Shown: positions 37,986 through 47,800 of the stretch, piece by piece
Position numbering within the stretch: position 1 is the first letter of the stretch
Layout of the letters: every line of letters starts with the position of its first letter
Source: Rodentibacter mrazii
Lineage (GTDB): Bacteria; Pseudomonadota; Gammaproteobacteria; Enterobacterales; Pasteurellaceae
Assembly (NCBI RefSeq): GCF_001998825.1
Contig: NZ_MLHG01000035.1
Coordinates: 1 to 53,237 of the forward strand
Length of the DNA stretch: 53,237 nt
Reading direction: 5' to 3'
Notes under the pieces: model-generated
The model's database searches: none
Seen by the model: only the letters and a program-made list of their open reading frames with translations
Told to the model about the DNA's origin: nothing
Program-made: the position numbers and the translations under genes

Positions 37986-37988
37986 AGA

Positions 37989-38708
37989 TTATTTTGTCAT
38001 CCATTTATCATAGATTTTTTGGTATTCACCATTTGCCTTAATTGTTGCCAAACCTTTGTTCAAACTTTCAGCAAGTGCTTTGTTTGATTTATTCATTGCA
38101 ATGCCTAAACCATTACCAAAATATTTTTTATTGGTCACCTTCTCACCGACAAACTGAATCTCGGGCTCTTTATTAATCATATCCGCAAGCACGGCAGTAT
38201 CACCGAAAATAATATCTATACGTCCGTTTTTTAAATCCAAAATCGCATCTTGTAAGCTTGTATAAGCCTTTGGCGAATATTGTTTCGTTTCGGCTACCGT
38301 ATATTGTTGGAAAGTGGTACCATTTTGCACGCCAATATTTTTTGCCGAATCTAAGGTTGCCTTACCTTTTAATGCCACATAGCTTGCCGTACTATCGTAG
38401 TAGGCATCGGAAAATAGCACTTGTTTTGACCGCGCTTCGGTAATATCCATAGCAGAAATTGCCGCATCAAAACGTTTTGCTTTTAAATTTGAGATTAACG
38501 CATCAAACGATTCGCCTTTAAATTTACAGGTAGCTTGAATTTCTTTACAGATTGCATTTGCTACATCAACATCAAAGCCAATAATCTCACCTTTTTCATT
38601 TGTGAATTCAAATGGCGGATAACTTGGTTCCATAGCGAAAGTAATATCTTGTGCATTTGCCATTGCCGTTGTGCCCAACAATACTGCGCTTAAAAGTAAT
38701 TTTTTCAT
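37989..38708 (-). CDS. artI: Periplasmic arginine-binding protein ArtI
   Basis: Solute-binding protein of the transporter. The 239 residues begin with a signal peptide ([18 protein letters not shown], cleavage after about residue 19, no lipobox) followed by the family-3 binding fold: [23 protein letters not shown] and GTTFQQY. Arginine as ligand is inferred from the art gene order and similarity to Haemophilus ArtI. AAGGAG precedes the ATG. Confidence 0.92.
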   Translation of the reverse strand: MKKLLLSAVLLGTTAMANAQDITFAMEPSYPPFEFTNEKGEIIGFDVDVANAICKEIQATCKFKGESFDALISNLKAKRFDAAISAMDITEARSKQVLFSDAYYDSTASYVALKGKATLDSAKNIGVQNGTTFQQYTVAETKQYSPKAYTSLQDAILDLKNGRIDIIFGDTAVLADMINKEPEIQFVGEKVTNKKYFGNGLGIAMNKSNKALAESLNKGLATIKANGEYQKIYDKWMTK

Positions 38709-38725
38709 AATGTCTCCTTATTTTT

Positions 38726-39457
38726 TTAGTGTGAAAGATATTGTTTAAATTGCTCGGTTTGCGGATGTTCAAAACAATCTGCCGATCCCATTTCTACAAT
38801 CTTACCTTGTTCCATATATACCACTTTTGTCGCCACTTTTTGTGCGACATTCACCTCGTGAGTAACCACCACCTGTGTAATGCCGGTTTGTTGTAATTCC
38901 TTAATAATGTCCACCACTTGAGCCGTAATTTCCGGATCTAATGCTGCTGTTGGTTCATCAAATAATAGCACTTGAGGTTTCATCATCAACGCCCGAGCGA
39001 TTGCTACCCGTTGTTGTTGTCCTCCCGATAAATGTAGCGGGAAACGATCAGTATATTCTTCCAAGCGTAAACGCTTTAATAATTCCATTGCTTCTGTTTT
39101 TGCTGTTGGTTCATCTATGCCTAACACTTTCATCGGCGCTTCAATTAAATTTTCAATCACAGTTAAATGCGGCCAAAGATTGTACTGTTGAAACACCATT
39201 CCCACATCCTGACGTAACTGACGAATTGCTTTCGGATTAGTCGTTGCTTTCGATAAATCAAACTCGTTACTAGCAATACTTAATTGCCCCGAGGTCGGCA
39301 CTTCTAATAAATTCAACGTTCGGATTAACGTACTTTTCCCCGCACCACTCGGACCAAGTAATACCACGGTATCTCCTTCTTCCGCTTCCAAGTTAATATC
39401 AAATAATGCTTGGGAAGCCCCATAGAAAAAGTTTAAATTTTTAACACGGATAGCCAT
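38726..39457 (-). CDS. artP: Arginine ABC transporter ATP-binding protein ArtP
   Basis: Cytoplasmic ATPase of the transporter. The 243 residues show Walker [10 protein letters not shown], the Q-loop ([10 protein letters not shown]), the signature LSGGQQQR, Walker [15 protein letters not shown] and the H-loop (VVTHE). It is the first gene of artPIQM. Confidence 0.95.
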   Translation of the reverse strand: MAIRVKNLNFFYGASQALFDINLEAEEGDTVVLLGPSGAGKSTLIRTLNLLEVPTSGQLSIASNEFDLSKATTNPKAIRQLRQDVGMVFQQYNLWPHLTVIENLIEAPMKVLGIDEPTAKTEAMELLKRLRLEEYTDRFPLHLSGGQQQRVAIARALMMKPQVLLFDEPTAALDPEITAQVVDIIKELQQTGITQVVVTHEVNVAQKVATKVVYMEQGKIVEMGSADCFEHPQTEQFKQYLSH

Positions 39458-39488
39458 TTCAATTCTCTCAACTTTACAAGATGAACAA

Positions 39489-39517
39489 ATATTACGTTTT
39501 TATGCATATTTATGCAA
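39489..39517 (-). promoter_or_regulatory. Promoter of artPIQM
   Basis: On the minus strand TTGCAT (39517-39512), a 17-base spacer and TAATAT (39494-39489), about 30 bases before artP. The -35 box and spacer are covered by the ARG-like palindrome. Confidence 0.6.
39503..39516. promoter_or_regulatory. ARG-box-like operator in the art promoter
   Basis: TGCATA-TT-TATGCA is a perfect 6+2+6 palindrome. It fits TGnAT-W4-ATnCA, the E. coli ArgR half-site pattern (TGAAT-W4-ATTCA) except for one symmetric base per half. Bound ArgR would block the promoter. Confidence 0.45.
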
Positions 39518-39530
39518 TACTTTAAAATAA

Positions 39531-39557
39531 AAAAATCCCAAAAATATTTTGGGATTT
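39531..39557 (-). terminator. Terminator of gmhA
   Basis: An 11-bp perfect stem (AAATCCCAAAA, 39533-39543, with TTTTGGGATTT, 39547-39557); the minus strand then runs into T residues. It separates gmhA from the art promoter. Confidence 0.75.
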
Positions 39558-39586
39558 CACAAAACAGCGTCAGAAATGACCGCACT

Positions 39587-40306
<720 letters not shown>

Positions 40307-40326
40307 TCAAAACACTTTTAAAAGCA

Positions 40327-40335
40327 ACCGCACTT
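40327..40335 (-). repeat. Intergenic uptake sequence upstream of the ligase gene
   Basis: ACCGCACTT followed by a T run, between divergent gmhA and ligE. A weak -10 (TAGAAT, 40361-40366) of the ligase lies downstream. Confidence 0.8.
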
Positions 40336-40379
40336 TTTTAGTCTTTAACCAATTTTAACCTAGAATAAAAAGGAATCTT

Positions 40380-41201
40380 ATGAGCTTACTCCGTCCCATC
40401 TTCATATTATTTTTTAGCATAACCGCTTATGCCAATACTGATGTAATGCTTTTAAAAAGCTATGAAGAGCAAAATGTGGAAGGCTGGGTAATGTCCGAAA
40501 AACTTGATGGAGTTCGGGGCTATTGGGATGGGACACAGCTATTAACACGGCAAGGACAACGGCTTTCTCCGCCAGCCTACTTTATCAAAGATTTTCCGCC
40601 TTTTGCCATTGACGGCGAATTGTTTAGCGAACGCAACCGCTTTGAGGAAATATCCTCCATCACTAGATCCTTTAAAGGTGAGCATTGGGAAAAACTCAAG
40701 CTATATGTATTTGATGTGCCGAATGCAGAAGGAAATTTATTTGAACGGCTGAATATACTAAAAACTTATCTTTCATCACACCCTACGCCCTATATTCAAA
40801 TCATCGAACAAATCCCAGTGCAAGACAAAGCCCATTTGTATGAATTTCTAAAAGAAGTCGAAAACCAACAAGGAGAAGGCGTGGTAGTCAGAAACCCCAA
40901 TGCGCCCTATGAAAGAAAACGCAGTGCGCAAATACTCAAATTAAAAACGGCTCACGATGAAGAATGTACCGTGATTGCACATCATAAAGGCAAGGGACAA
41001 TTTGAAAATGTGATGGGATCATTAACCTGTAAAAATCATCGGGGCGAATTTAAAATTGGCTCAGGATTTAATTTAGGAGAACGCGAAAATCCACCTGCAA
41101 TAGGCTCGGTTATCACCTATAAATACCGAGGATTAACAAATTCCGGTAAACCTCGATTTGCCACTTATTGGCGGGTAAGGGAAAGTCATCAAACAAAATA
41201 A
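40380..41201 (+). CDS. ligE: Secreted ATP-dependent DNA ligase (LigE type)
   Basis: Minimal ATP-dependent DNA ligase of 273 residues. A signal peptide (SLLRPIFILFFSITAYA, cleavage after about residue 18) predicts a periplasmic enzyme. Motif I is K41-LDGVR, motif III FAIDGELF, motif IV EGVVVRNPN and motif V ILKLK, followed by a short OB domain. Similar enzymes in Haemophilus, Neisseria and Vibrio seal nicks and have been proposed to act in DNA uptake. It is a single-gene unit preceded by AAGGA; an uptake sequence lies 44 bases upstream. The symbol is chosen by type; Haemophilus databases also call it LigA. Confidence 0.9.
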   Translation: MSLLRPIFILFFSITAYANTDVMLLKSYEEQNVEGWVMSEKLDGVRGYWDGTQLLTRQGQRLSPPAYFIKDFPPFAIDGELFSERNRFEEISSITRSFKGEHWEKLKLYVFDVPNAEGNLFERLNILKTYLSSHPTPYIQIIEQIPVQDKAHLYEFLKEVENQQGEGVVVRNPNAPYERKRSAQILKLKTAHDEECTVIAHHKGKGQFENVMGSLTCKNHRGEFKIGSGFNLGERENPPAIGSVITYKYRGLTNSGKPRFATYWRVRESHQTK

Positions 41202-41220
41202 AGGCTGGTAAACCCAGCCT
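41194..41220 (-). terminator. Terminator of miaB
   Basis: A 7-bp stem (AGGCTGG, 41202-41208, with CCAGCCT, 41214-41220); the minus strand continues TTTATTTTG. It overlaps the last codon of the convergent ligase gene. Confidence 0.6.
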
Positions 41221-41227
41221 ACTAAAA

Positions 41228-42652
41228 CTATCCGTGGTAACGCCCTACGCCTAGCTCATCTTCTTTTCGTGTTCGGTTCATCACTTCTTGTGGTGATTGC
41301 GCAATACGCAATCCCATTTCTTCCTCAGTACGAACTACTTCACCTCGTAGAGAATTGGTATAGACATCAGTGATTTTCACATCAACAAATTTTCCGATCA
41401 TCTCGGGCGAACCTTGGAAATTCACAATACGGTTCGTTTCCGTTCTTCCGGTAAGTTCCATAATGTCTTTTTTTGATGGACCTTCAACCAGCACCCGTTG
41501 CTCCGTTCCCAACATACGACGGCTAAATTGTGCTGCCTGCTGATTAATACGCTCTTGCAAGACATATAAGCGTTGTTTCTTCTCCTCTTCCGTCACATCA
41601 TCTGGCATATCTGCAGCCGGTGTGCCCGGACGGGCGGAATAAACAAAGCTGAAGCTCATATCAAAATTCACTTGAGCGATGAGATTCATGGTTTGCTCAA
41701 AATCTTCTGCGGTTTCACCCGGGAAACCCACAATAAAATCAGAGCTAATTTGAATATCAGGGCGGACTGCACGTAACTTACGAATAATGGATTTATATTC
41801 CAATGCAGTATGGCTACGTTTCATCATAGTAAGCACACGATCAGAACCGGACTGAACCGGCAAATGCAAGAAACTCACTAATTCCGGCGTATCACGATAG
41901 ACATCAATAATATCATCGGTAAATTCAATCGGGTGACTTGTAGTGAAACGTAAACGGTCAATTCCGTCAATTGATGCCACTAAACGAAGCAATTCGGCAA
42001 AACTACAAATCTGACCATCATGAGTCGGTCCACGATAAGCATTCACATTTTGCCCCAGTAAATTGACTTCACGTACACCTTGTTCCGCCAGTTGAGCAAT
42101 TTCAAATAATACATCATCCACCGGACGGCTGACTTCTTCTCCCCGAGTATAGGGCACCACACAGAAAGTACAATATTTGTTGCATCCTTCCATAATAGAA
42201 ACAAATGCCGTCGGACCTTCCGCACGAGGTTCAGGTAAACGGTCAAATTTTTCAATTTCAGGGAAACTGACATCCACCACCGAGCTTTTACCTTCACGAA
42301 TTTGGTTAATCATTTCAGGTAGGCGGTGCAATGTTTGCGGCCCGAAAATAATATCTACATAAGGCGCCCGATGACGAATATGTTCCCCCTCTTGTGAGGC
42401 AACACAACCGCCTACCCCTATCACTAAATTTGGATTATTCTTTTTTAATTCTTTCCAACGTCCTAACTGATGAAATACTTTTTCTTGCGCTTTTTCACGG
42501 ATAGAACAGGTATTTAATAACAATACATCCGCCTCTTCAGGAATCTCTGTCAATTCAAGTCCATGGGTGCTTAATAACAAATCCGCCATTTTTGACGAAT
42601 CATACTCATTCATTTGGCAGCCCCAAGTTTTAATATGTAATTTTTGCGTCAT
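41228..42652 (-). CDS. miaB: tRNA-2-methylthio-N6-isopentenyladenosine synthase
   Basis: Radical-SAM methylthiotransferase modifying A37 of tRNAs that read UNN codons. ATG 42652 gives 474 residues ([14 protein letters not shown]); seven more codons upstream are open but not expected. C12, C49 and C83 bind the auxiliary 4Fe-4S cluster and C157, C161, C164 (CNKYCTFC) the radical-SAM cluster. A C-terminal TRAM domain (about 375-440) binds tRNA. Confidence 0.96.
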   Translation of the reverse strand: MTQKLHIKTWGCQMNEYDSSKMADLLLSTHGLELTEIPEEADVLLLNTCSIREKAQEKVFHQLGRWKELKKNNPNLVIGVGGCVASQEGEHIRHRAPYVDIIFGPQTLHRLPEMINQIREGKSSVVDVSFPEIEKFDRLPEPRAEGPTAFVSIMEGCNKYCTFCVVPYTRGEEVSRPVDDVLFEIAQLAEQGVREVNLLGQNVNAYRGPTHDGQICSFAELLRLVASIDGIDRLRFTTSHPIEFTDDIIDVYRDTPELVSFLHLPVQSGSDRVLTMMKRSHTALEYKSIIRKLRAVRPDIQISSDFIVGFPGETAEDFEQTMNLIAQVNFDMSFSFVYSARPGTPAADMPDDVTEEEKKQRLYVLQERINQQAAQFSRRMLGTEQRVLVEGPSKKDIMELTGRTETNRIVNFQGSPEMIGKFVDVKITDVYTNSLRGEVVRTEEEMGLRIAQSPQEVMNRTRKEDELGVGRYHG

Positions 42653-42756
42653 CTTTCTACAATTGTGAGTCAATCCAATAAAAACAGTCGGCTATTGTAC
42701 AAATTTGTACTCATTCTTACCAGTCAAAATTTACTTCTGCTATGATTGAAAACTAA

Positions 42757-42786
42757 AAAAGTGCGGTCATTTTTAACCGCACTTTT
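42757..42786. terminator. Terminator of cpdA made of inverted uptake sequences
   Basis: AAGTGCGGT (42759-42767) and ACCGCACTT (42776-42784) form an 11-bp stem (42757-42767 with 42776-42786) with an 8-base loop and A/T runs on both sides. It lies 8 bases past the cpdA stop. Confidence 0.8.
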
Positions 42787-42793
42787 ATTATCT

Positions 42794-43618
42794 TTAATAC
42801 CCTTCTTCCTGCATATTCGGCAAGAATCTTGCCTGTCGGATTCGTTTCACAGTTGTCACAATCGTACTATCCGAATGCAATTCAATTTCCCGCCAACCGG
42901 GCTGAACTTCATCTAAGGCAAAATGCTGACTATCCGCTTTAAATTGAATACAAGTTGAAGGTGTCGCCATCACTTGATAACCCTGCCAGCTACTATCCAC
43001 CTGTTGATGAATATGCCCGTATAAAATCCCTTTCACGTTTTTGAACGGTGAAAGCACATCAAATAAATCATGAGAATTGCGTAAATTATGCTGGTCAAGC
43101 CAAGCTGAATTTGTCGGCAATACATGATGATGGAATACAATTAAAGTATGATGTTCGGGATATTTTTCTAATGTTGTTTTTAACAAATCCAATTGGTATT
43201 GACTCAATTCACCATGAGGCACACCGTAAACTTGACTATCCAGTAATAAAACCTGCCAATACTCTCCCAACAAAATATGTTTTGCCTTTTCCATAGGAGG
43301 TTGATTTAGATTTTCGACCATTTTAGGTTGAAAATCATGATTACCGGGTATCCAAAATACGGGCAATCCAAAAGGTTTTACCATGTTCACAAAACGCTGA
43401 TATCCCTCATCACTACTATCTTGCACTAAATCACCGGTCGCCAATATGGCATCAAATTCAGTATTTTCTTGTTGAATTTCTTTCAAAACCTGTGCAAAAC
43501 TCGCCTGCGTATTCACACCTAATAATTCATTTTTTTCATCTTTAAATAAGTGTGGATCGGTAATTTGTAATAATTTCACCATCGGCTTTTCAGTCCGATA
43601 GACAAACGTATTTTTCAT
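42794..43618 (-). CDS. cpdA: 3',5'-cyclic-AMP phosphodiesterase
   Basis: Hydrolyses cAMP (icc in Haemophilus), setting the level of CRP activation. The 274-residue metallophosphoesterase shows D21-P-H23, ATGDLVQD, PGNHDF, FHHHVLPT and GHIHQQ, the five metal-binding blocks. It reads very close to Haemophilus Icc. It follows nudF by 15 bases in a two-gene unit. Its product probably modulates the CRP sites at 10743 and 36276. Confidence 0.94.
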   Translation of the reverse strand: MKNTFVYRTEKPMVKLLQITDPHLFKDEKNELLGVNTQASFAQVLKEIQQENTEFDAILATGDLVQDSSDEGYQRFVNMVKPFGLPVFWIPGNHDFQPKMVENLNQPPMEKAKHILLGEYWQVLLLDSQVYGVPHGELSQYQLDLLKTTLEKYPEHHTLIVFHHHVLPTNSAWLDQHNLRNSHDLFDVLSPFKNVKGILYGHIHQQVDSSWQGYQVMATPSTCIQFKADSQHFALDEVQPGWREIELHSDSTIVTTVKRIRQARFLPNMQEEGY

Positions 43619-43633
43619 AGATGACTCCTAACT

Positions 43634-44260
43634 TCATTGCCAACGTTGTTGCAACTGAGCATAATTTAATTGAAGCCATTGCAAACCCATCACTGCAATG
43701 CCATTATCAATTTTCCCCTCGCACATCCACTGATACGCTTGTTCACGTTTCACAACTTGTACTCGAATGTCTTCATTTTCGCAAGCCAAACCGTGAATCC
43801 CTTTTGCTTGTGTACTATCCACTTCCCCTGCAAACAAATGAATCCTTTCAACGACACCACCGGGACTGTCCCACACACTTAAGCAATGAATAAGATTCTT
43901 CACACTCACCCCGGCTTCTTCTTCACTTTCACGTAAGGCAACATCTTCCGGTCGTTCACCTTGTTCCACCATACCGGCAATCAACTCCAACAACCAAGGG
44001 GAACGATTCGGCTCAGGATGATAAGCCGCCCCAATACGAACCTGCTCGACCAGCACCACCGCATCTTTTTTCGGATCATAAGCAATGACAGCGGCAGCAG
44101 CCCCTTTGATAAGCAATTCACGTGTGACAATCCCACTTTCACCACCGGCAAAAAGCTTGTGTTTAAATTGAATTTTCTTGAGCGTGAAAAATCCGTCATA
44201 CACGACATCCTCATTAAGAATTTCAATATCACGCTGATTAAACTGTTGAATTTCAGACAT
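43634..44260 (-). CDS. nudF: ADP-ribose pyrophosphatase (Nudix)
   Basis: Hydrolyses ADP-ribose to AMP and ribose-5-phosphate. From ATG 44260 (GGAG 6 bases upstream; the frame extends to a TTG at 44272) the protein has 208 residues. The Nudix box GMVEQGERPEDVALRESEEE (about residues 96-115) is intact, and VRIGAAYH upstream fits NudF. It is first in the nudF-cpdA unit. Confidence 0.93.
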   Translation of the reverse strand: MSEIQQFNQRDIEILNEDVVYDGFFTLKKIQFKHKLFAGGESGIVTRELLIKGAAAAVIAYDPKKDAVVLVEQVRIGAAYHPEPNRSPWLLELIAGMVEQGERPEDVALRESEEEAGVSVKNLIHCLSVWDSPGGVVERIHLFAGEVDSTQAKGIHGLACENEDIRVQVVKREQAYQWMCEGKIDNGIAVMGLQWLQLNYAQLQQRWQ

Positions 44261-44287
44261 CTTTTTCTCCAAATACTGCAGTAAAAA

Positions 44288-44316
44288 ATCATACGCTCAA
44301 AAGACGATAAAACAAA
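44288..44316 (-). promoter_or_regulatory. Promoter of nudF-cpdA
   Basis: On the minus strand TTTGTT (44316-44311), a 17-base spacer and TATGAT (44293-44288), 28 bases before the nudF start. Confidence 0.55.
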
Positions 44317-44422
44317 TAAAAGGTTTATACTTTTTGTTGAAACTTTGACGTGGTTCACAAAAAATAAAAACCTGTGACCAATTTGTAGCCATAGCCATAG
44401 GCTTAGACGTAATACGACTATC

Positions 44423-44824
44423 TTAAAAATGCTGAAATAACATCTCTTTATTGCAATCCCTATTTCCGCAATTTTTCAGATAAAGTTTGAACAATTTCAC
44501 CCGCTCTAAATTCAGATTGGTTGCACAAAAAAGATCTATCGTCCCTTTGTTACCACTTTTTCCAGAACAATTTTTATCCCGATAATCAAGCCAAGAAAAT
44601 TGAGCCGATTTTAAGCTCTCTTGTTCGGCTGGAGACAACAGATTGCGGAGCAATTTATAAGATCGATTAAGTTCATTATCGGAATTAACTAACAATTTTG
44701 CCCAACAAAATGTACTGTCATAAGCATTGTTCGTACCTGAACAACTTTGCTCATCGAGCATTTCTTTTGAAATAACTGTCTGGCTTAACACTAACATTAA
44801 AAGGATTAGCGCTAATTTTTTCAT
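44423..44824 (-). CDS. Secreted LprI-like (DUF1311) protein
   Basis: A 133-residue protein with a signal peptide (KKLALILLMLVLSQTVIS, cleavage near residue 19). The mature part is Cys-rich, with six cysteines that may form disulfides, and has the LprI/DUF1311 core: about residues 45-90, LNRSYKLLRNLLSPAEQESL and SWLDYRDKNC. The family is named from mycobacterial LprI, a lysozyme inhibitor; most members are uncharacterised. It lies 32 bases after hrpA on the same strand. The 150-bp gap beyond it holds the nudF promoter and no clear terminator. Confidence 0.75.
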   Translation of the reverse strand: MKKLALILLMLVLSQTVISKEMLDEQSCSGTNNAYDSTFCWAKLLVNSDNELNRSYKLLRNLLSPAEQESLKSAQFSWLDYRDKNCSGKSGNKGTIDLFCATNLNLERVKLFKLYLKNCGNRDCNKEMLFQHF

Positions 44825-44856
44825 AATATTCTCTTATAATTAATTTATAAACATAA

Positions 44857-47800
44857 CTAAAATTCAGAAATCAAATTCAAAATCCGCTTATCCGACACTT
44901 GATATTTCGTGCCCAACTGCTGAGCAAATAAGCTCACCCGCAATTCTTCGATCATATAGCGAATGTCCGCCACTTCATCAGAAATCGGTTTCGATTTTGG
45001 TAATTTTGCCAATAGTTGCTGATAGGCTTGTTGCACTTGTTCCACACGCAGCATTGCCGCACGATCACGATTCACATCTTGAGTCAGTTTGTCAATGCGT
45101 TTGTCAATAGCTTGTAAATAACGCAATAAATCCGGCAAACGATGATAGCCGCTTTTTTGCACAAAGCCTTGATACACCAACCCGCTCAATTGTGATTTAA
45201 TGTCCGAAAGAGCGAACGCCATAGTAAAATCCATTTTGCCTTTTAAACGTTGGTTTGATGCATGATTAAAAGTGAGAATTTGCTCTACTTTTTGTGCGAT
45301 ATCAACGGTCACATCATTCAGATTTTCACGCACGAAATCCCGTAGTCTTTCAAAGCCCTCTTCAGTCCAAACAAAACCGCCAAAATCCATGATAAGTCTA
45401 TCCACTGCACAAGCAATGCAATCATCAATTAAATCTAATACCCGTCCAAAAGGCGTGAAATAAAGACCAAGTTTGGATTTATTGGGTAATTTTTCGTGTA
45501 GATATTTAATCGGTGAAGGGACATTAAGTAGCAATAATCGGCGTAACCCTTGCTGCATTGCCACCTTTTGCTCAAACTCCGTTTCAAAAAGTTTGATCCC
45601 CACTGATTCTTTCTCATCCACTAGGGCTGGAAACGCCTTCACACTGAAGCCTTGCTTTTTTTGTTCGTAAAATTGCGGTAAATCAGCAAAGTTCCAAATA
45701 TGTACACCCGTCTGTTCAATGGCATCATCCGCTACAGCAGAAATGCTTTCTTGTACACGCTCTTTGAGATCAAATTTGAGCGCATCCAAATCCATAGATT
45801 CGGCAATTTTCTTCCCTTTTTCATCAACAACACGGAAAGTCATTTTTAAATGGCTTGGAATTTGTACCCAATTCCAATGCTCTGCATCTACGGTGACGCC
45901 CGTCATCCGCCGCAATTCATAGATAAGCGTATCCAATAACGGTTTTTCTAAAGGAACCGCACGGCCTAAAAAAGCTTGAGCATAATTTGGAGCCGGAACA
46001 AAATTACGTCGGTATGATTTTGGCAGTGACTTAATCAACGCAATCACTAATTCCTCACGTAACCCGGGAATTTGCCAGTCAAATCCAGTCATCTCTACTT
46101 GATTCAGCAATGGCAACGGGATATGTACCGTTACCCCATCCGCCTCTATCCCCGGCTCAAATTGATAAGTGAGCTTGAACTTCAGATCCCCCTGATGCCA
46201 GAAATTTGGGAAATCCAGTTGACTTACTTTCTCCGCCCCTTCATTAATTAGAAACGCACGTTCAAAATTCAGTAATTCCGCATCCTGTTTTTCGACTTTT
46301 TTCCACCAAGTATCAAAATGTTTTTGCGATACCACTTCTGTACCGATACGTTGATCGTAAAATTCAAAAAGGGTTCGCTCATCAACCAAGATGTCCCGAC
46401 GACGACTTTTGTGTTCCAGTTCTTCTATTTCATTGATCAACCGTTGATTTTGTTTGAAGAAATGATGTTTAGTATGCCAATTTCCTTCCACTAAAGCAGA
46501 TTGAATAAAAATCTCTCGGCTGACCACAGGATCAATAGCACCATAATTTACCGGTCTTGCCACAACAATCGGCACACCGTATAAACTCACTTTTTCATCC
46601 GCAATCACAGCCCCTCGAGATTTTGACCACCGAGGCTCGGCATAAGATTTTTTCACTAAATGCGCAGCAAGAGGTTCAATCCATTCCGGTTCAATCTCTG
46701 CCACCATACGTCCCCAAAGTTTTGAGGTTTCCACCAATTCCGCTGCCATCACCCATTTCGGCTGTTTTTTGAAAAGTACGGAGTTAGGGAAAATTGCAAA
46801 ATGGGTATTACGCGCGCCAAGATACTGTTGTTTTTCGACTTCTTTCAGTCCGATGTGGGACAATAAACCACTTAAAAGTGCGGTATGAATTTGCTGATAT
46901 TCTGCTTTTTCAGAATTAATCGGTAAGCCCATTTCACGCACCGATAGACGAATTTGATGATAAATATCCTGCCATTCTCGGATGCGTAAATAATTTAAGA
47001 AATCTTTTTGACACTGGTGGCGAAATTGATTTTTGCTCAATGTTTTTTGTTGCTCTTGAATATAATGCCAAAGATTTAAGAATGCCAAGAAATCAGATTT
47101 TTTATCCGCAAAGCGACGATGTTTTTCATCTGCCGCTTGCTGTTTTTCGATTGGGCGTTCACGAGGATCTTGAATGGACAACGCAGAAATAATCACCATC
47201 ACTTCATAAACACTCGCAAAATTGACCGCACTTAGCAACATTTTTGCCAGACGGGGATCAACAGGAAGTTGGGCGAGTTGGCGACCGGTTTGAGTCAATC
47301 GGCATTTGTCGCCAAATTTAGTTTTAATCGTTTCAAATGCGCCCAATTCTTCCAACAATTTCACGCCGTCTTGGATATGCCGTCTGTCCGGCGCATCGAC
47401 AAAGGGAAATGCCTCAATATCGTCCAAACCTAATGCTGTCATTTGTAAAATAACGGAAGCCAGATTCGTACGTAGAATTTCCGGATCGGTAAATTCCGGG
47501 CGAGAATTAAAATCTTCTTCGGAATAAAGGCGAATACAAATGCCTTCACTCACACGACCACAACGCCCTTTACGCTGATTAGCTGAAGCCTGTGAAATCG
47601 GCTCAATCGGTAAACGTTGAACTTTTGTTCGATAGCTATAACGGGAAATCCGTGCGGTGCCGGGGTCGATAACATATTTAATGCCCGGTACGGTAAGCGA
47701 GGTTTCTGCTACATTCGTCGCGAGGACAATGCGATTTAATCCGCGGGGATGGAAAATTCTATTTTGTTCCTGTACGGAAAGACGGGCAAAGAGCGGTAGA

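Noticed and set aside
44326-44375. Terminator after the LprI-like gene
   Set aside because: Possible weak pairing (TGGTCACA with TGTGAACCA) has a bulge and no T run after the stem.
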